Shown in pieces: positions 33,886 through 41,901 of a stretch of DNA of 50,346 bases (within the stretch, counting starts at the first letter, position 1; every line of letters starts with the position of its first letter). This DNA is from Arcobacter sp. (GTDB lineage: Bacteria; Campylobacterota; Campylobacteria; Campylobacterales; Arcobacteraceae). The position numbers and the translations under genes are program-made. Location of the stretch: positions 1 through 50,346 of the forward strand of contig NYWO01000116.1 of assembly GCA_002685075.1 (NCBI GenBank). Direction: 5' to 3'. Below the pieces are notes generated by a model, which worked only from the letters and a program-made list of their open reading frames with translations, was not told the origin of the DNA and ran no database searches.

Positions 33886-35439
33886 ATCAAAAAATCTATC
33901 ATATTTATCTTCGTCTTTTTATTCTTTCTTCTAAGCCTTTTTTTTATAATTGGGAATACAATAAAAGATTCATATAAAATACAAGAAGACTTATTAGAAA
34001 ATTCACTTAAAAATAAAGCTGTTGCTATATTTGATTTAATTGTTGATATGCGACATTGGAATGCTAAATACGATGGTGTATATATAAAAAGTGAAGAACT
34101 AACTCCTAACCCATATTTAAATCCAAATTCAATTAAATCTGAAACTGGAGAAACTCTAGTTTGGGTAAACCCAGCTTTTATGACAAGACAAATATCTGAT
34201 ATAGCAAGTAAAAGAGATGGTTTTAAATTAAAAATAACAAGTAATAAACTAATAAATAAAAACAATGCTCCTGATGAAGATGAGAAAAAGATTTTAAACT
34301 ATTTTGATGAAAATATTGAAGTTCCATATTATTGGAAAATTGAAAATAATCAATTTAAATTTATGGGAGCATTAAAAACTGAACAAAGTTGTCTTACTTG
34401 TCACTCTCATCAAGGATATAAAGTAGGTGATATTAGAGGTGGTATTAGTGTTACCTTTGATGTAAAGCAAGAGTATGAACAACTTGAGGTAATAAATAAG
34501 GAAAAAGAACAAACTATTACTTATTTGATATTTGTAGCAATTGGGGTATTAATTAGTTTTATTATTTATCTTAATATAAAAAGAAAAGATGAAAAAAAGA
34601 TTTCTAGACTAAATGAATCCTTAGAATTAAAAGTAAAAGAGCTTGATACTTTTAATAAAACTTTACATAAGAAAGTAAAAGAAGAAGTTGATAAACAAAG
34701 AGAAAAAGAAAATCTTCTTATACAACAATCAAAACTAGCAGCACTAGGTGAAATGATAGGAAATATAGCGCATCAATGGAGACAGCCTATTAGTGCAGTA
34801 AGTGCTATTATGATGAATATAAAATGGACAGCAATTTCACAAGGTGTTGATAAAGGTTTTTTAGATGATAGAATGAAAGAGGCAAATGAGCAGTTAAAAT
34901 ATATGTCTGAAACTATAGATGATTTTAGAACCTTTTTTAAACCAAATAGAGAAAAAGAGTATTTTAATTTAAAAGATGAGGTGAAAAAAGCTTATCATAT
35001 TTTAAAAGCCTCTTTAGAAAATCAAAATATAAATCTTCAAATACATTCAAAAACAGTTATAACAGCTTATGGTTATGCAAATGAATTTTCACAAGTTGTA
35101 CTAAATATAATCTCAAATGCTAAAGACGTACTTATAGAAAGAGAAATAATCAATCCAAAAATTGATATCTATTTGAATTTAGATAAAGATAATATTTATT
35201 GTGAAATAAAAGATAATGGCGGAGGAATAAAAGAAGAAATAATTGATAAAGTATTTGAACCATATTTTACAACTAAAGAAGGTCATGGAACAGGTATTGG
35301 TCTTTATATTTCAAAAGAGATTATCCATAAGCATATGAAAGGAAGTCTAAAAGTTAAAAATATTGATAAGGGAGTGACTTTTATTATCTCAATTCCATTT
35401 AAAAAGGAGGAAAGTTGTGGAAACATTAAAAAGGCTTAA
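33886..35439 (+). CDS. Sensor histidine kinase with haem-binding Tll0287-like (DUF3365) domain; apparent AUC start
   Basis: The frame is open from 33886 to 35439. From the AUC at 33886, placed 5 nt after AAAGAG, the product is 517 residues and starts with a normal membrane helix (KKSIIFIFVFLFFLLSLFFI). The first in-frame ATG (34048) would cut off that helix and 54 residues. The periplasmic domain has WNAKYDGVYIK, VWVNPAFMTRQIS, YYWKIENNQFKFMGALK and a haem c site CLTCH (169-173). TM2 (about 209-228) follows, then a coiled coil, H-box NIAHQWRQPISAVS (His296), N-box ISNAKDVL, and G-boxes DNGGGI and GTGIGLYISKEI. The haem suggests sensing of redox, NO or nitrite. Its partner regulator overlaps it by 23 bp. 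Confidence 0.85.
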   Translation: MKKSIIFIFVFLFFLLSLFFIIGNTIKDSYKIQEDLLENSLKNKAVAIFDLIVDMRHWNAKYDGVYIKSEELTPNPYLNPNSIKSETGETLVWVNPAFMTRQISDIASKRDGFKLKITSNKLINKNNAPDEDEKKILNYFDENIEVPYYWKIENNQFKFMGALKTEQSCLTCHSHQGYKVGDIRGGISVTFDVKQEYEQLEVINKEKEQTITYLIFVAIGVLISFIIYLNIKRKDEKKISRLNESLELKVKELDTFNKTLHKKVKEEVDKQREKENLLIQQSKLAALGEMIGNIAHQWRQPISAVSAIMMNIKWTAISQGVDKGFLDDRMKEANEQLKYMSETIDDFRTFFKPNREKEYFNLKDEVKKAYHILKASLENQNINLQIHSKTVITAYGYANEFSQVVLNIISNAKDVLIEREIINPKIDIYLNLDKDNIYCEIKDNGGGIKEEIIDKVFEPYFTTKEGHGTGIGLYISKEIIHKHMKGSLKVKNIDKGVTFIISIPFKKEESCGNIKKA

Positions 35440-36097
35440 AGAAAAAACTATATTATTAGTAGAAGATGAATTAATTATAAGAAATAATATTGCTTCAATG
35501 TTAAAGTTTTTCTTCAAAGAAGTATATACAGCAATGGATGGATATGAAGCAATAGATAAGTATGAAGAGCATCTTCCTGATATTGTAATGACAGATTTAA
35601 AAATGCCAAATATGACAGGTTTTGAACTTATAGAAGAGCTTAAAAAAAGGTCAAGTACTTCATATACGATGATTGTATCTGCACATACAGATACAGACCT
35701 TTTAATAAATGCAATTCATAATGGAGTAGATAGATATATAATCAAACCAGTTACTGAAGATGAGCTTTTTGAAGCGTTTGAAGCTTACTTAAAAAAGTTT
35801 GATGAAGAAGTACCAAAAGTATTTACTCTATCTTCTAATGTTAGTATTGATTTAGATAAGCATATAGCACTTGTAGAAAAAAATGAGATACATTTAAATA
35901 AAAAAGAAACAGAACTTTTAACTCTTCTTTATGTTGATATGAATAAGACAATAACTTATGAAGAAATAGAGAGTAAAATGTGGGGAAGTGATTCAATGAG
36001 TTTAGCTGCAATAAGAAGTGTGGTTAGAGACTTAAGAAAAAAAATAGGTCAAGAGTATGTTGTCAATGTCTCTGGAACTGGTTATAGATTAAAGTAG
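35417..36097 (+). CDS. OmpR-type response regulator, partner of the Tll0287-like kinase
   Basis: 226 residues from GTG 35417, preceded by a strong AAGGAGG. The receiver has acidic pocket Glu16/Asp17, phospho-acceptor Asp60 (DIVMTDLKMPNMTG) and Lys110 (RYIIKPVTEDEL). The winged-helix DNA-binding domain (LNKKETELLTLLYVDMNKTI) ends VSGTGYRLK. It overlaps the kinase gene by 23 bp, so the two are translationally coupled. It is clearly related to the regulator at 17319-18005. Targets are unknown; the adjacent FNT and nitrate genes are reasonable candidates. Confidence 0.92.
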   Translation: METLKRLKEKTILLVEDELIIRNNIASMLKFFFKEVYTAMDGYEAIDKYEEHLPDIVMTDLKMPNMTGFELIEELKKRSSTSYTMIVSAHTDTDLLINAIHNGVDRYIIKPVTEDELFEAFEAYLKKFDEEVPKVFTLSSNVSIDLDKHIALVEKNEIHLNKKETELLTLLYVDMNKTITYEEIESKMWGSDSMSLAAIRSVVRDLRKKIGQEYVVNVSGTGYRLK

Positions 36098-36099
36098 GG

Positions 36100-36127
36100 A
36101 GTAGTTAAGATTGATATCTTAACTACT
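36100..36127. terminator. Bidirectional terminator with 12-bp perfect stem
   Basis: AGTAGTTAAGAT (36100-36111) and ATCTTAACTACT (36116-36127) enclose TGAT and are followed by TTTT. It terminates the two-component operon and overlaps the stop of the convergent Spy-like gene. Confidence 0.8.
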
Positions 36128-36596
36128 TTTTATTCATCATTGACATTCTTTTTTCTTTTTTTAAATCCATTAATACTTTAAACTGTTCTTTTTGTTTTGG
36201 AGTTAAAACTTTATAAACTCTATCCATCATTTCAGCTTTAAGTTCAATCTTATTATCTCTTTTTTGTTTCATTATTTCTATGAATTTTGCTTTATCAAAT
36301 GAATTATTTGTAAATGCTACATTTGGAGTAACTCTATTTTTCATTAAATCTTGTTTGATATTGCGGATTTGGTTTTGTTGATCTTGCGTTAAGTTTAGTT
36401 TTCTTAATAGTGACATTGGTCCTTTTTGTGCTTTGTGATGACCTTTTTTCATCATGTGTTTTCCACTTTTCATTGCACAAGAATTATTTCCTTTATCCAT
36501 TCCTTTTTTCATCATACCTTGACCATTGCATGATGCATAAAGACCTGTACTTAAAACTGCTGTTAAAGCTGTTGCTACTAATAATTTTGTTTTCAT
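36123..36596 (-). CDS. Periplasmic Spy/CpxP-like protein, Met/His/Lys-rich
   Basis: 157 residues with a signal peptide (MKTKLLVATALTAVLSTGLYA). A Met-, His- and Lys-rich segment (SCNGQGMMKKGMDKGN, HMMKKGHHKAQKG) is followed by a helical part with two LTxxQ-type motifs (LNLTQDQQNQIRNIK and LTPKQKEQFKVLMDLKKE), the signature of CpxP/Spy chaperone-like proteins. The Met/His-rich stretch could bind copper or another soft metal, but that is inference. It is convergent with the two-component operon and might be one of its targets. Confidence 0.78.
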   Translation of the reverse strand: MKTKLLVATALTAVLSTGLYASCNGQGMMKKGMDKGNNSCAMKSGKHMMKKGHHKAQKGPMSLLRKLNLTQDQQNQIRNIKQDLMKNRVTPNVAFTNNSFDKAKFIEIMKQKRDNKIELKAEMMDRVYKVLTPKQKEQFKVLMDLKKEKRMSMMNKK

Positions 36597-36820
36597 TTTA
36601 TAACCTTTTATATAGTTTTTTATTTGTTACAGTGAAAGTATGACATGGGTGTTTTAATCGTTTATGAATCTTGTATTAATGGTATATTAACGGGCTGTTT
36701 TCTCTTTGAAAATAATTGAAGTAATATTTCTAACTTTATATATGATTTTGTGTTTTGAAGGTTCCTAGTATGAGTGTTTGATGTTCAAATAAATAAAATT
36801 ACTTTTTAAGTATGATTTTA
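36597..36820. other. Intergenic region upstream of the Spy-like gene
   Basis: About 220 bp, AT-rich, holding the promoter of the reverse-strand Spy-like gene. I found no ORF with a ribosome binding site and no strong hairpin before the terminator repeat at 36821. It may include junction sequence left by the insertion of the nuclease gene. Confidence 0.4.
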
Positions 36821-36857
36821 AAAGAAAAAGAGATTAATTATAAATCTCTTTTTCTTT
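36821..36857. repeat. 37-bp terminator repeat, copy 1 (downstream of nuclease gene)
   Basis: A perfect 15-bp hairpin (arms 36821-36835 and 36843-36857, 7-nt loop) that terminates the nuclease gene. It matches the 37 bp at 37956-37992, at the 3' end of nasA, in 34 of 37 positions and in the same orientation. The pair therefore flanks the nuclease gene as direct repeats. Confidence 0.85.
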
Positions 36858-36878
36858 GATGAAGTGACTTGTTAGAAG

Positions 36879-37841
36879 TTACATTAGAGCTCTTTGTAAA
36901 GCTTCTTTAATTTCTTGTCTAGTATCACCTGAAATGATAAATATTTTTTGATTGCATGAAAGATCATTGTGCTCATCAATTAGTTGCTGTGTTCTTTTGG
37001 TAACTCCCGACTTAGCAACTAAAATACCACCCTTATCTAAACTATTAGCTAAATATAAAAACTCCCGAGCTGTTCCAAGACCTAACAAATTTTTATAAGC
37101 TTTAACCTCAACAACTAACTCTTTACCATTAACCTCTGCTATAAAATCAATACTTCGATTTGAAGATAATTCACTATTCTTCTTTAGTATCGATAATTCA
37201 TCAAGAACTTTACCCACCATATTTTCAAATTCATATGCCGCATGAATATTCTGACTATGAGAGTTCATTACATAATTATTTGAGTTTTCTGATGATGAAA
37301 TATCTACTTCTATCTCTTTATCATCTTTATTCTTCACAAATATACTAATTATTGCTAATAAGGCAAATATTAAGGATATGACACTTCCCACAATAGAAAT
37401 AAGCTCATAATCATTACTGGGTTTAGAAATAGGAGTATTAGGTTCTTTATATTGTTTTCGTAATTCTTTTATATTTTGGATTAATACATTTCTTTTTTCT
37501 AAAGGAATAAATTTATTTTTCAAAAATTCATTCTGTATTTGGTTCAATAATTCCGTAGACGTAAATTTATATACAATTGAGTAGGAAAGTTCTTTTCCTG
37601 TTATTATAGATTCAATGTCTTTTAATGTTATCGGTTGCTCATAAAATACCAATTCTTGAATGTCAGATACCAACTCGCTATGGGCAGAATTTTGTTTACT
37701 AATAGTTATATCTTTTACATAATCAGGTACATAAAAGAAACCTACATATATTGTTGCAATTACACCTATAAAACTAAACAAGTTCCAAAAGTTGGAAATT
37801 GCCCAATTTATTAAATCTTTAAGTTTATCCCATAGGAACAT
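36879..37841 (-). CDS. Membrane protein with PD-(D/E)XK (Mrr-like) nuclease domain
   Basis: 320 residues. TM1 lies at about 20-38, a periplasmic or luminal helical region follows, and TM2 at about 147-169. A cytoplasmic domain from about 200 has the restriction-endonuclease-like core: Glu204/Glu206 in YEFENMVG, Asp232 in SIDFIAEV, and Glu245-x-Lys247 in LVVEVKAYK, then GTAREFLYLANSLDKGGILVAKSG, the pattern of Mrr_cat/type IV restriction domains. A membrane-bound nuclease of this kind could act on incoming DNA, but no defence function is shown. The gene stands alone, unrelated to the nitrate genes around it, and is flanked by duplicated 37-bp terminators, suggesting insertion next to nasA. Confidence 0.8.
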   Translation of the reverse strand: MFLWDKLKDLINWAISNFWNLFSFIGVIATIYVGFFYVPDYVKDITISKQNSAHSELVSDIQELVFYEQPITLKDIESIITGKELSYSIVYKFTSTELLNQIQNEFLKNKFIPLEKRNVLIQNIKELRKQYKEPNTPISKPSNDYELISIVGSVISLIFALLAIISIFVKNKDDKEIEVDISSSENSNNYVMNSHSQNIHAAYEFENMVGKVLDELSILKKNSELSSNRSIDFIAEVNGKELVVEVKAYKNLLGLGTAREFLYLANSLDKGGILVAKSGVTKRTQQLIDEHNDLSCNQKIFIISGDTRQEIKEALQRALM

Positions 37842-37955
37842 CGATAATCCTTGTAACTTCTAAATGTTTATTCAAGGGATACTATATCTAATTAATATTT
37901 AAATACATTATTAAAAGACATAGAACGTGTATTTTGTAAAACTAGAATATTTAAG

Positions 37956-37992
37956 AAAGAAAAAAAGATTAGTTACAAATCTCTTTTTCTTT
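37956..37992. repeat. 37-bp terminator repeat, copy 2 (3' end of nasA)
   Basis: The same hairpin as copy 1 with three differences (two in the loop, one in a stem arm). Here it contains the last seven codons and stop of nasA (KEKEICN). Copy 1 lacks any gene ending of its own, so this copy is probably the original. Confidence 0.85.
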
Positions 37993-40299
37993 AATCAGTT
38001 CACTTTCAAAAACTTCTTCATTTTTAACTACAACATGCTCTAACTCTCCTACTATTTCTTCTTCAATAAACTTAATTCCATCAGGGACTTTAATACTATG
38101 AAGTTGCACTGCACATTGTTTATAGTTTGGTTCAAAAGACTTAGGGTCAAACTCCGCTTTTGTGATAGTGTTTATTAACTGTTCGTTATAGTGGAAGGGT
38201 ACGAATATATTTCCTACTCTTACGTTTTGTGATTCTCTTACAATTATATCTTTGATTCTTCCTCTAATTGAAGAGATATCAAGTCTATCACCGCTTTTAA
38301 CTTCTAGTTTTTTTGCGTCTTCTGGATTAATCTCAATCCATGCTTCTGGTGCTAAATCATTTAGTATTGAGATAGTTTTTGTTTTAGTTCTTGTATGCCA
38401 CTGCTCAACTGTTCGTCCTGTATTTAAAATAAGGGGGAAAGAAGCGTTTTGAGGTTCACTCATTGGAAGCCAATCAAGTGCTAATAGTTTTGCTTTTCCA
38501 TCTGCTGTTGGACAAGGCATATCAACACTGTATAATCTTGGTGTTCCTTTTGGATTAGCTTCATTACATGGCCATTGGATTCCTCCAAGTTCTTCAATTA
38601 ACTCATAAGTCATACCCGTATAATCACAAAGTCTTCCAGCACTTACTTTTTTCCACTCATTAAAGGCATCAATAGGTTTCTTCCAATTTGGGAATAGTCT
38701 TTCATTTACACCTTCAAAATATTTAGAAAACTCTAGAACAATATCAAAATCACTTTTTGTAACTCCAAGTGGTTCAACTGCTTTTCTAGCTCTATTACAT
38801 CGTCGCTCGCTATTTGTATAAGTTCCTTCTTTTTCACTCCAAGTTGCTGCACTAAAAACAACATCTGATTTAAATGCTGTTTCACTTTTAAAGGCATCTT
38901 GAACTACAAGAAGTTCAAGTTTATTTAAAGCACGTCTTAGTTTCTTTTGGTCAGGGAAAGACACTAGTGGATTAGTAGCTACTAACCATAAGGCTTTTAT
39001 TTCACCCGCTTCAATTGCATCAATAATTTGTGGATATGAATACCCACGTGCTGTTGGTACATCTTCTACTGGAACGTTTACAAGTGTTGCATACTCTTCT
39101 CTATCATAAGAGCTTGCAAAGTTTCTATATCCAGGAATTGAAGAAGTAAATCCAGTCTCTCTTGTACCCATTGCATTACATTGTCCCGTAATTGAAAGAG
39201 CAGTTGCTCCTTTTCTTCCAAGATTTCCAGTAATAAGGGCCAAATTACAAATAGCACTTACAGTATCAGTTCCTAAACTACTTTGATTTACTCCCATAGT
39301 CCAAGCAGACATTGCTGCACTTGATTTAGCATAAACTCGTGCTAATTCATATAAATCTTTTACATCAATACCTGTAGTAATTGCAACTTCTTGTGGAGTA
39401 TAATTGGCCATTATATGTTTTCTAAACTCTTTAAAGCCCGTAGTTCTATCAGATATAAACTTCTCATCTTCCCAACCTTGCTCTAATATGATGTAACAAA
39501 GTCCATTCATAAGTGCTAAATCACTTCTAGGTTTTATAGGTACAAACATATCTGCCATCTTAGCAGTCTTTGAAAATCTAGGGTCGATTACAATAATCTT
39601 AGGTTTTTTACCCGTAATCTTTTTATTTTTAGCAATATGTAATTTTAAAATAGGGTGGTTATCTGCGATATTTGCACCAATTAACATAATAGTATCAGCA
39701 TATGAGAAGTCTTCATAACATCCAACAGGACCATCTGAACCAAATGTTTGTTTATATCCCATAACTGCACTTGCCATACAAAGTGTTGTATTACCATCAT
39801 AGTTATTTGTTTTAAGACCTAATTGTACAAATTTTCCTAGAGTATAAAACTCTTCACTCAGTAATTGTCCTGTTGATACAACTGAAACAGCACCATTTCC
39901 ATGTTTCTTTTGTATCTCTTTAAACTTATCACTAGTAGTTTTAAATACTTCATCCCAAGTAGATTCTACTAACTGTCCATTTTTTCTAATCATTGGTGTT
40001 GTATATCTATTAGAACTTTGAACCATTTCATGCTCAGACAAACCTTTTGGACAAAGTGTTCCTTTGTTTACAGGATGAGCTGGATCTCCTTTAGTATAAG
40101 TAGGAATTCCATCTTTAACTCCAATATATAAACCACATCCAACTCCACAATATCCACAAGTTGAACGAACCCATTTATTGGGAGCTTTTTGTTTTGCTAC
40201 TTTACCAAATACTTTATCATCAACAAGGGCATATTTATCATTTTTGATATCTAGTCCTAAAAAATCTTTTACATTAAAGTTCTTAATTTTTTCTAACAT
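37969..40299 (-). CDS. nasA: Assimilatory nitrate reductase catalytic subunit (NasA/NarB type)
   Basis: 776 residues from ATG 40299, preceded by AAGGGG; the earlier in-frame ATG (40338) lies inside the upstream gene. A short N-terminal extension (about 45 residues) precedes the [4Fe-4S] ligands CGYCGVGC and CPKG. The molybdopterin-binding regions follow: NTTLCMASAVMGYKQTFGSDG, IVIDPRFSKTAKMADMFVPI, WTMGVNQSSLGTD, QCNAMGTRETGF, TNPLVSFPD, SEKEGTYTNSERR and LNTGRTVEQWHTRTKT. There is no Tat signal, consistent with cytoplasmic, assimilatory use, and no C-terminal [2Fe-2S] domain. Last gene of the operon running from nirA through the DmsBC fusion; the gap to the fusion stop is 1 bp. It is a paralogue of the protein at 43622-45613. 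Confidence 0.9.
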   Translation of the reverse strand: MLEKIKNFNVKDFLGLDIKNDKYALVDDKVFGKVAKQKAPNKWVRSTCGYCGVGCGLYIGVKDGIPTYTKGDPAHPVNKGTLCPKGLSEHEMVQSSNRYTTPMIRKNGQLVESTWDEVFKTTSDKFKEIQKKHGNGAVSVVSTGQLLSEEFYTLGKFVQLGLKTNNYDGNTTLCMASAVMGYKQTFGSDGPVGCYEDFSYADTIMLIGANIADNHPILKLHIAKNKKITGKKPKIIVIDPRFSKTAKMADMFVPIKPRSDLALMNGLCYIILEQGWEDEKFISDRTTGFKEFRKHIMANYTPQEVAITTGIDVKDLYELARVYAKSSAAMSAWTMGVNQSSLGTDTVSAICNLALITGNLGRKGATALSITGQCNAMGTRETGFTSSIPGYRNFASSYDREEYATLVNVPVEDVPTARGYSYPQIIDAIEAGEIKALWLVATNPLVSFPDQKKLRRALNKLELLVVQDAFKSETAFKSDVVFSAATWSEKEGTYTNSERRCNRARKAVEPLGVTKSDFDIVLEFSKYFEGVNERLFPNWKKPIDAFNEWKKVSAGRLCDYTGMTYELIEELGGIQWPCNEANPKGTPRLYSVDMPCPTADGKAKLLALDWLPMSEPQNASFPLILNTGRTVEQWHTRTKTKTISILNDLAPEAWIEINPEDAKKLEVKSGDRLDISSIRGRIKDIIVRESQNVRVGNIFVPFHYNEQLINTITKAEFDPKSFEPNYKQCAVQLHSIKVPDGIKFIEEEIVGELEHVVVKNEEVFESELIKEKEICN

Positions 40300-40300
40300 A

Positions 40301-41899
40301 CTAACCCCTTTGATTCCCAGCGAAGAAATTCCCAGCAAGACCTAAAGCAACTGCTGTTTTATAAAATAAAAGTCTAGATATTATTTCACTTGAAAATGAA
40401 ATAATAATACTTAAACCTAAAACCAAAATAGTACTTGAATAACTCCCACTTGCAAGTAATAACATAGCAAGTAGAGGTAAAGCTAATGCCCCAATACTTA
40501 AAGACCTTTCTCTATATTCATTATACTTAGCAAAGTTATCTTCATATAAAATCTTTGTTTTATTTAATTGGTAGAAATTATCATCTTTTTCTTCTAAATT
40601 TGTATAAAAGTTTTTTTGTTTAGTAAACTCTTCAAATTGAAAGTATCCAAAAAATAGTGCAAATGGTAATACAACTCCAGCAGTTGTATATTGTTCATTT
40701 AAAGCTAAAATTAAAGTAATTAACAATATTCCTATATATGATACATAGAAGAATATTTTTGTTGTTTCTTTTTTATTCCAAGAAGGTCTTGCTTTAATTC
40801 TATAAATCATAGATTGAGCATAAATACCATATATCCCAGTAGTAAGAACACCAAGTTCAACTATAAACCTAAAAGTTTGATTGAACTCAAAAAAGAATAT
40901 AGCTATAAGAAGTGTAAGACCACCTGCATAAACACCAAGTGCTAAAGCCTCTCTACTTAACCATGATGTTTTTATATTCTTCATTGCAGTATATGCAAGT
41001 CCTGGACGTCCTAAGTGTAATGCTGATAAAGGTAATCCAATAGCAGCAGGTATAAATACTGCAATTATCATCCATATATTTGGCATTGCTAAATTAAATC
41101 CAAGTAGATTTATAAACTCACCTAAAACTAATGTAGCAAAACCACCTACAGATATTTGAGTTAAAATAGTCATAAATACTAAAGGCCATTCTGAATGGTT
41201 TGGTTTAATTATATGATTATCTGCAGGGGTAACTTTTGCATTTTTCTCATCTTCATCTATTGTATATCTTGTTGTTGGTTTAGTAATCTCAATATTTGGA
41301 AGATGAGGTGCAACACCTTGCTCGGCCATATCTTTTTCTACCCAATCTTTTACATTTACTATTTCAATAGCAATTGCACCTGCTGGACAGGCTTGTACAC
41401 ATGCAGGAGTTTGACCAACATCTAGCTTTTCATGACACATATGACATTTTGTAACTATTCCTCTATCTTCATTAAAAACTGGCACTTCATAAGGACAGTT
41501 CCAAGTACAGTATTGACATCCAATACATGTATCATCATCATGGAAAACAATACCATTATCAAATTTTATATATGATTCTGTAGGACAGCCTTTTAAACAC
41601 TCAGGATCAACACAGTGATTACATGACATTGAGTTAAAGTGATTTGAAACATTTGGAAAAACTCCACTTTGAGTTTCCCCAACTCTTCTCCATTTAATAT
41701 CTGCGCTATTTCCATTTTGTTCATTACATGCAACTTCACAACAATGACAACCAACACATGCAGTTGCATCAAAATGGAATCTATATTGTTCCCCTTCTTT
41801 AGGTTTAGGAATATCAATACTATAATTTCCACATTGCATATTAGTATCTGCTTTATGATTTATAAAGTCTTCTAATGGAGTTGTTTCGTTTGCACTCAT
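40301..41899 (-). CDS. DmsB-DmsC fusion: four-cluster ferredoxin + membrane quinol-oxidising anchor
   Basis: 532 residues. The N-terminal half (about 40-215) holds four Cys groups of a DmsB/NrfC-type protein: CVGCHCCEVAC, CNHCVDPECLKGC, CIGCQYCTWNC and CHMCHEKLDVGQTPACVQAC. The C-terminal half has eight or so TM helices like DmsC/YnfH anchors (GEFINLLG, PLSALHLGRPGLAYTAMKNI, LSREALALGVYAGG). These are normally separate subunits. The gene lies between nirA and nasA in one operon with 1-2 bp gaps. It would pass electrons from the quinol pool to NasA on the cytoplasmic side, unlike the usual ferredoxin- or NADH-fed assimilatory enzymes. The fusion is seen directly; the electron path is inferred. 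Confidence 0.87.
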   Translation of the reverse strand: MSANETTPLEDFINHKADTNMQCGNYSIDIPKPKEGEQYRFHFDATACVGCHCCEVACNEQNGNSADIKWRRVGETQSGVFPNVSNHFNSMSCNHCVDPECLKGCPTESYIKFDNGIVFHDDDTCIGCQYCTWNCPYEVPVFNEDRGIVTKCHMCHEKLDVGQTPACVQACPAGAIAIEIVNVKDWVEKDMAEQGVAPHLPNIEITKPTTRYTIDEDEKNAKVTPADNHIIKPNHSEWPLVFMTILTQISVGGFATLVLGEFINLLGFNLAMPNIWMIIAVFIPAAIGLPLSALHLGRPGLAYTAMKNIKTSWLSREALALGVYAGGLTLLIAIFFFEFNQTFRFIVELGVLTTGIYGIYAQSMIYRIKARPSWNKKETTKIFFYVSYIGILLITLILALNEQYTTAGVVLPFALFFGYFQFEEFTKQKNFYTNLEEKDDNFYQLNKTKILYEDNFAKYNEYRERSLSIGALALPLLAMLLLASGSYSSTILVLGLSIIISFSSEIISRLLFYKTAVALGLAGNFFAGNQRG

Positions 41900-41901
41900 G
41901 A

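Noticed and set aside
36879-37992. Complete mobile element or restriction-modification system around the nuclease
   Set aside because: No methylase, integrase, transposase or terminal inverted repeats were found. Only a duplicated terminator supports insertion.
40300-40338. Upstream ATG for nasA inside the DmsBC gene
   Set aside because: AAGGGG is positioned for ATG 40299, and the extra 13 residues have no family support.
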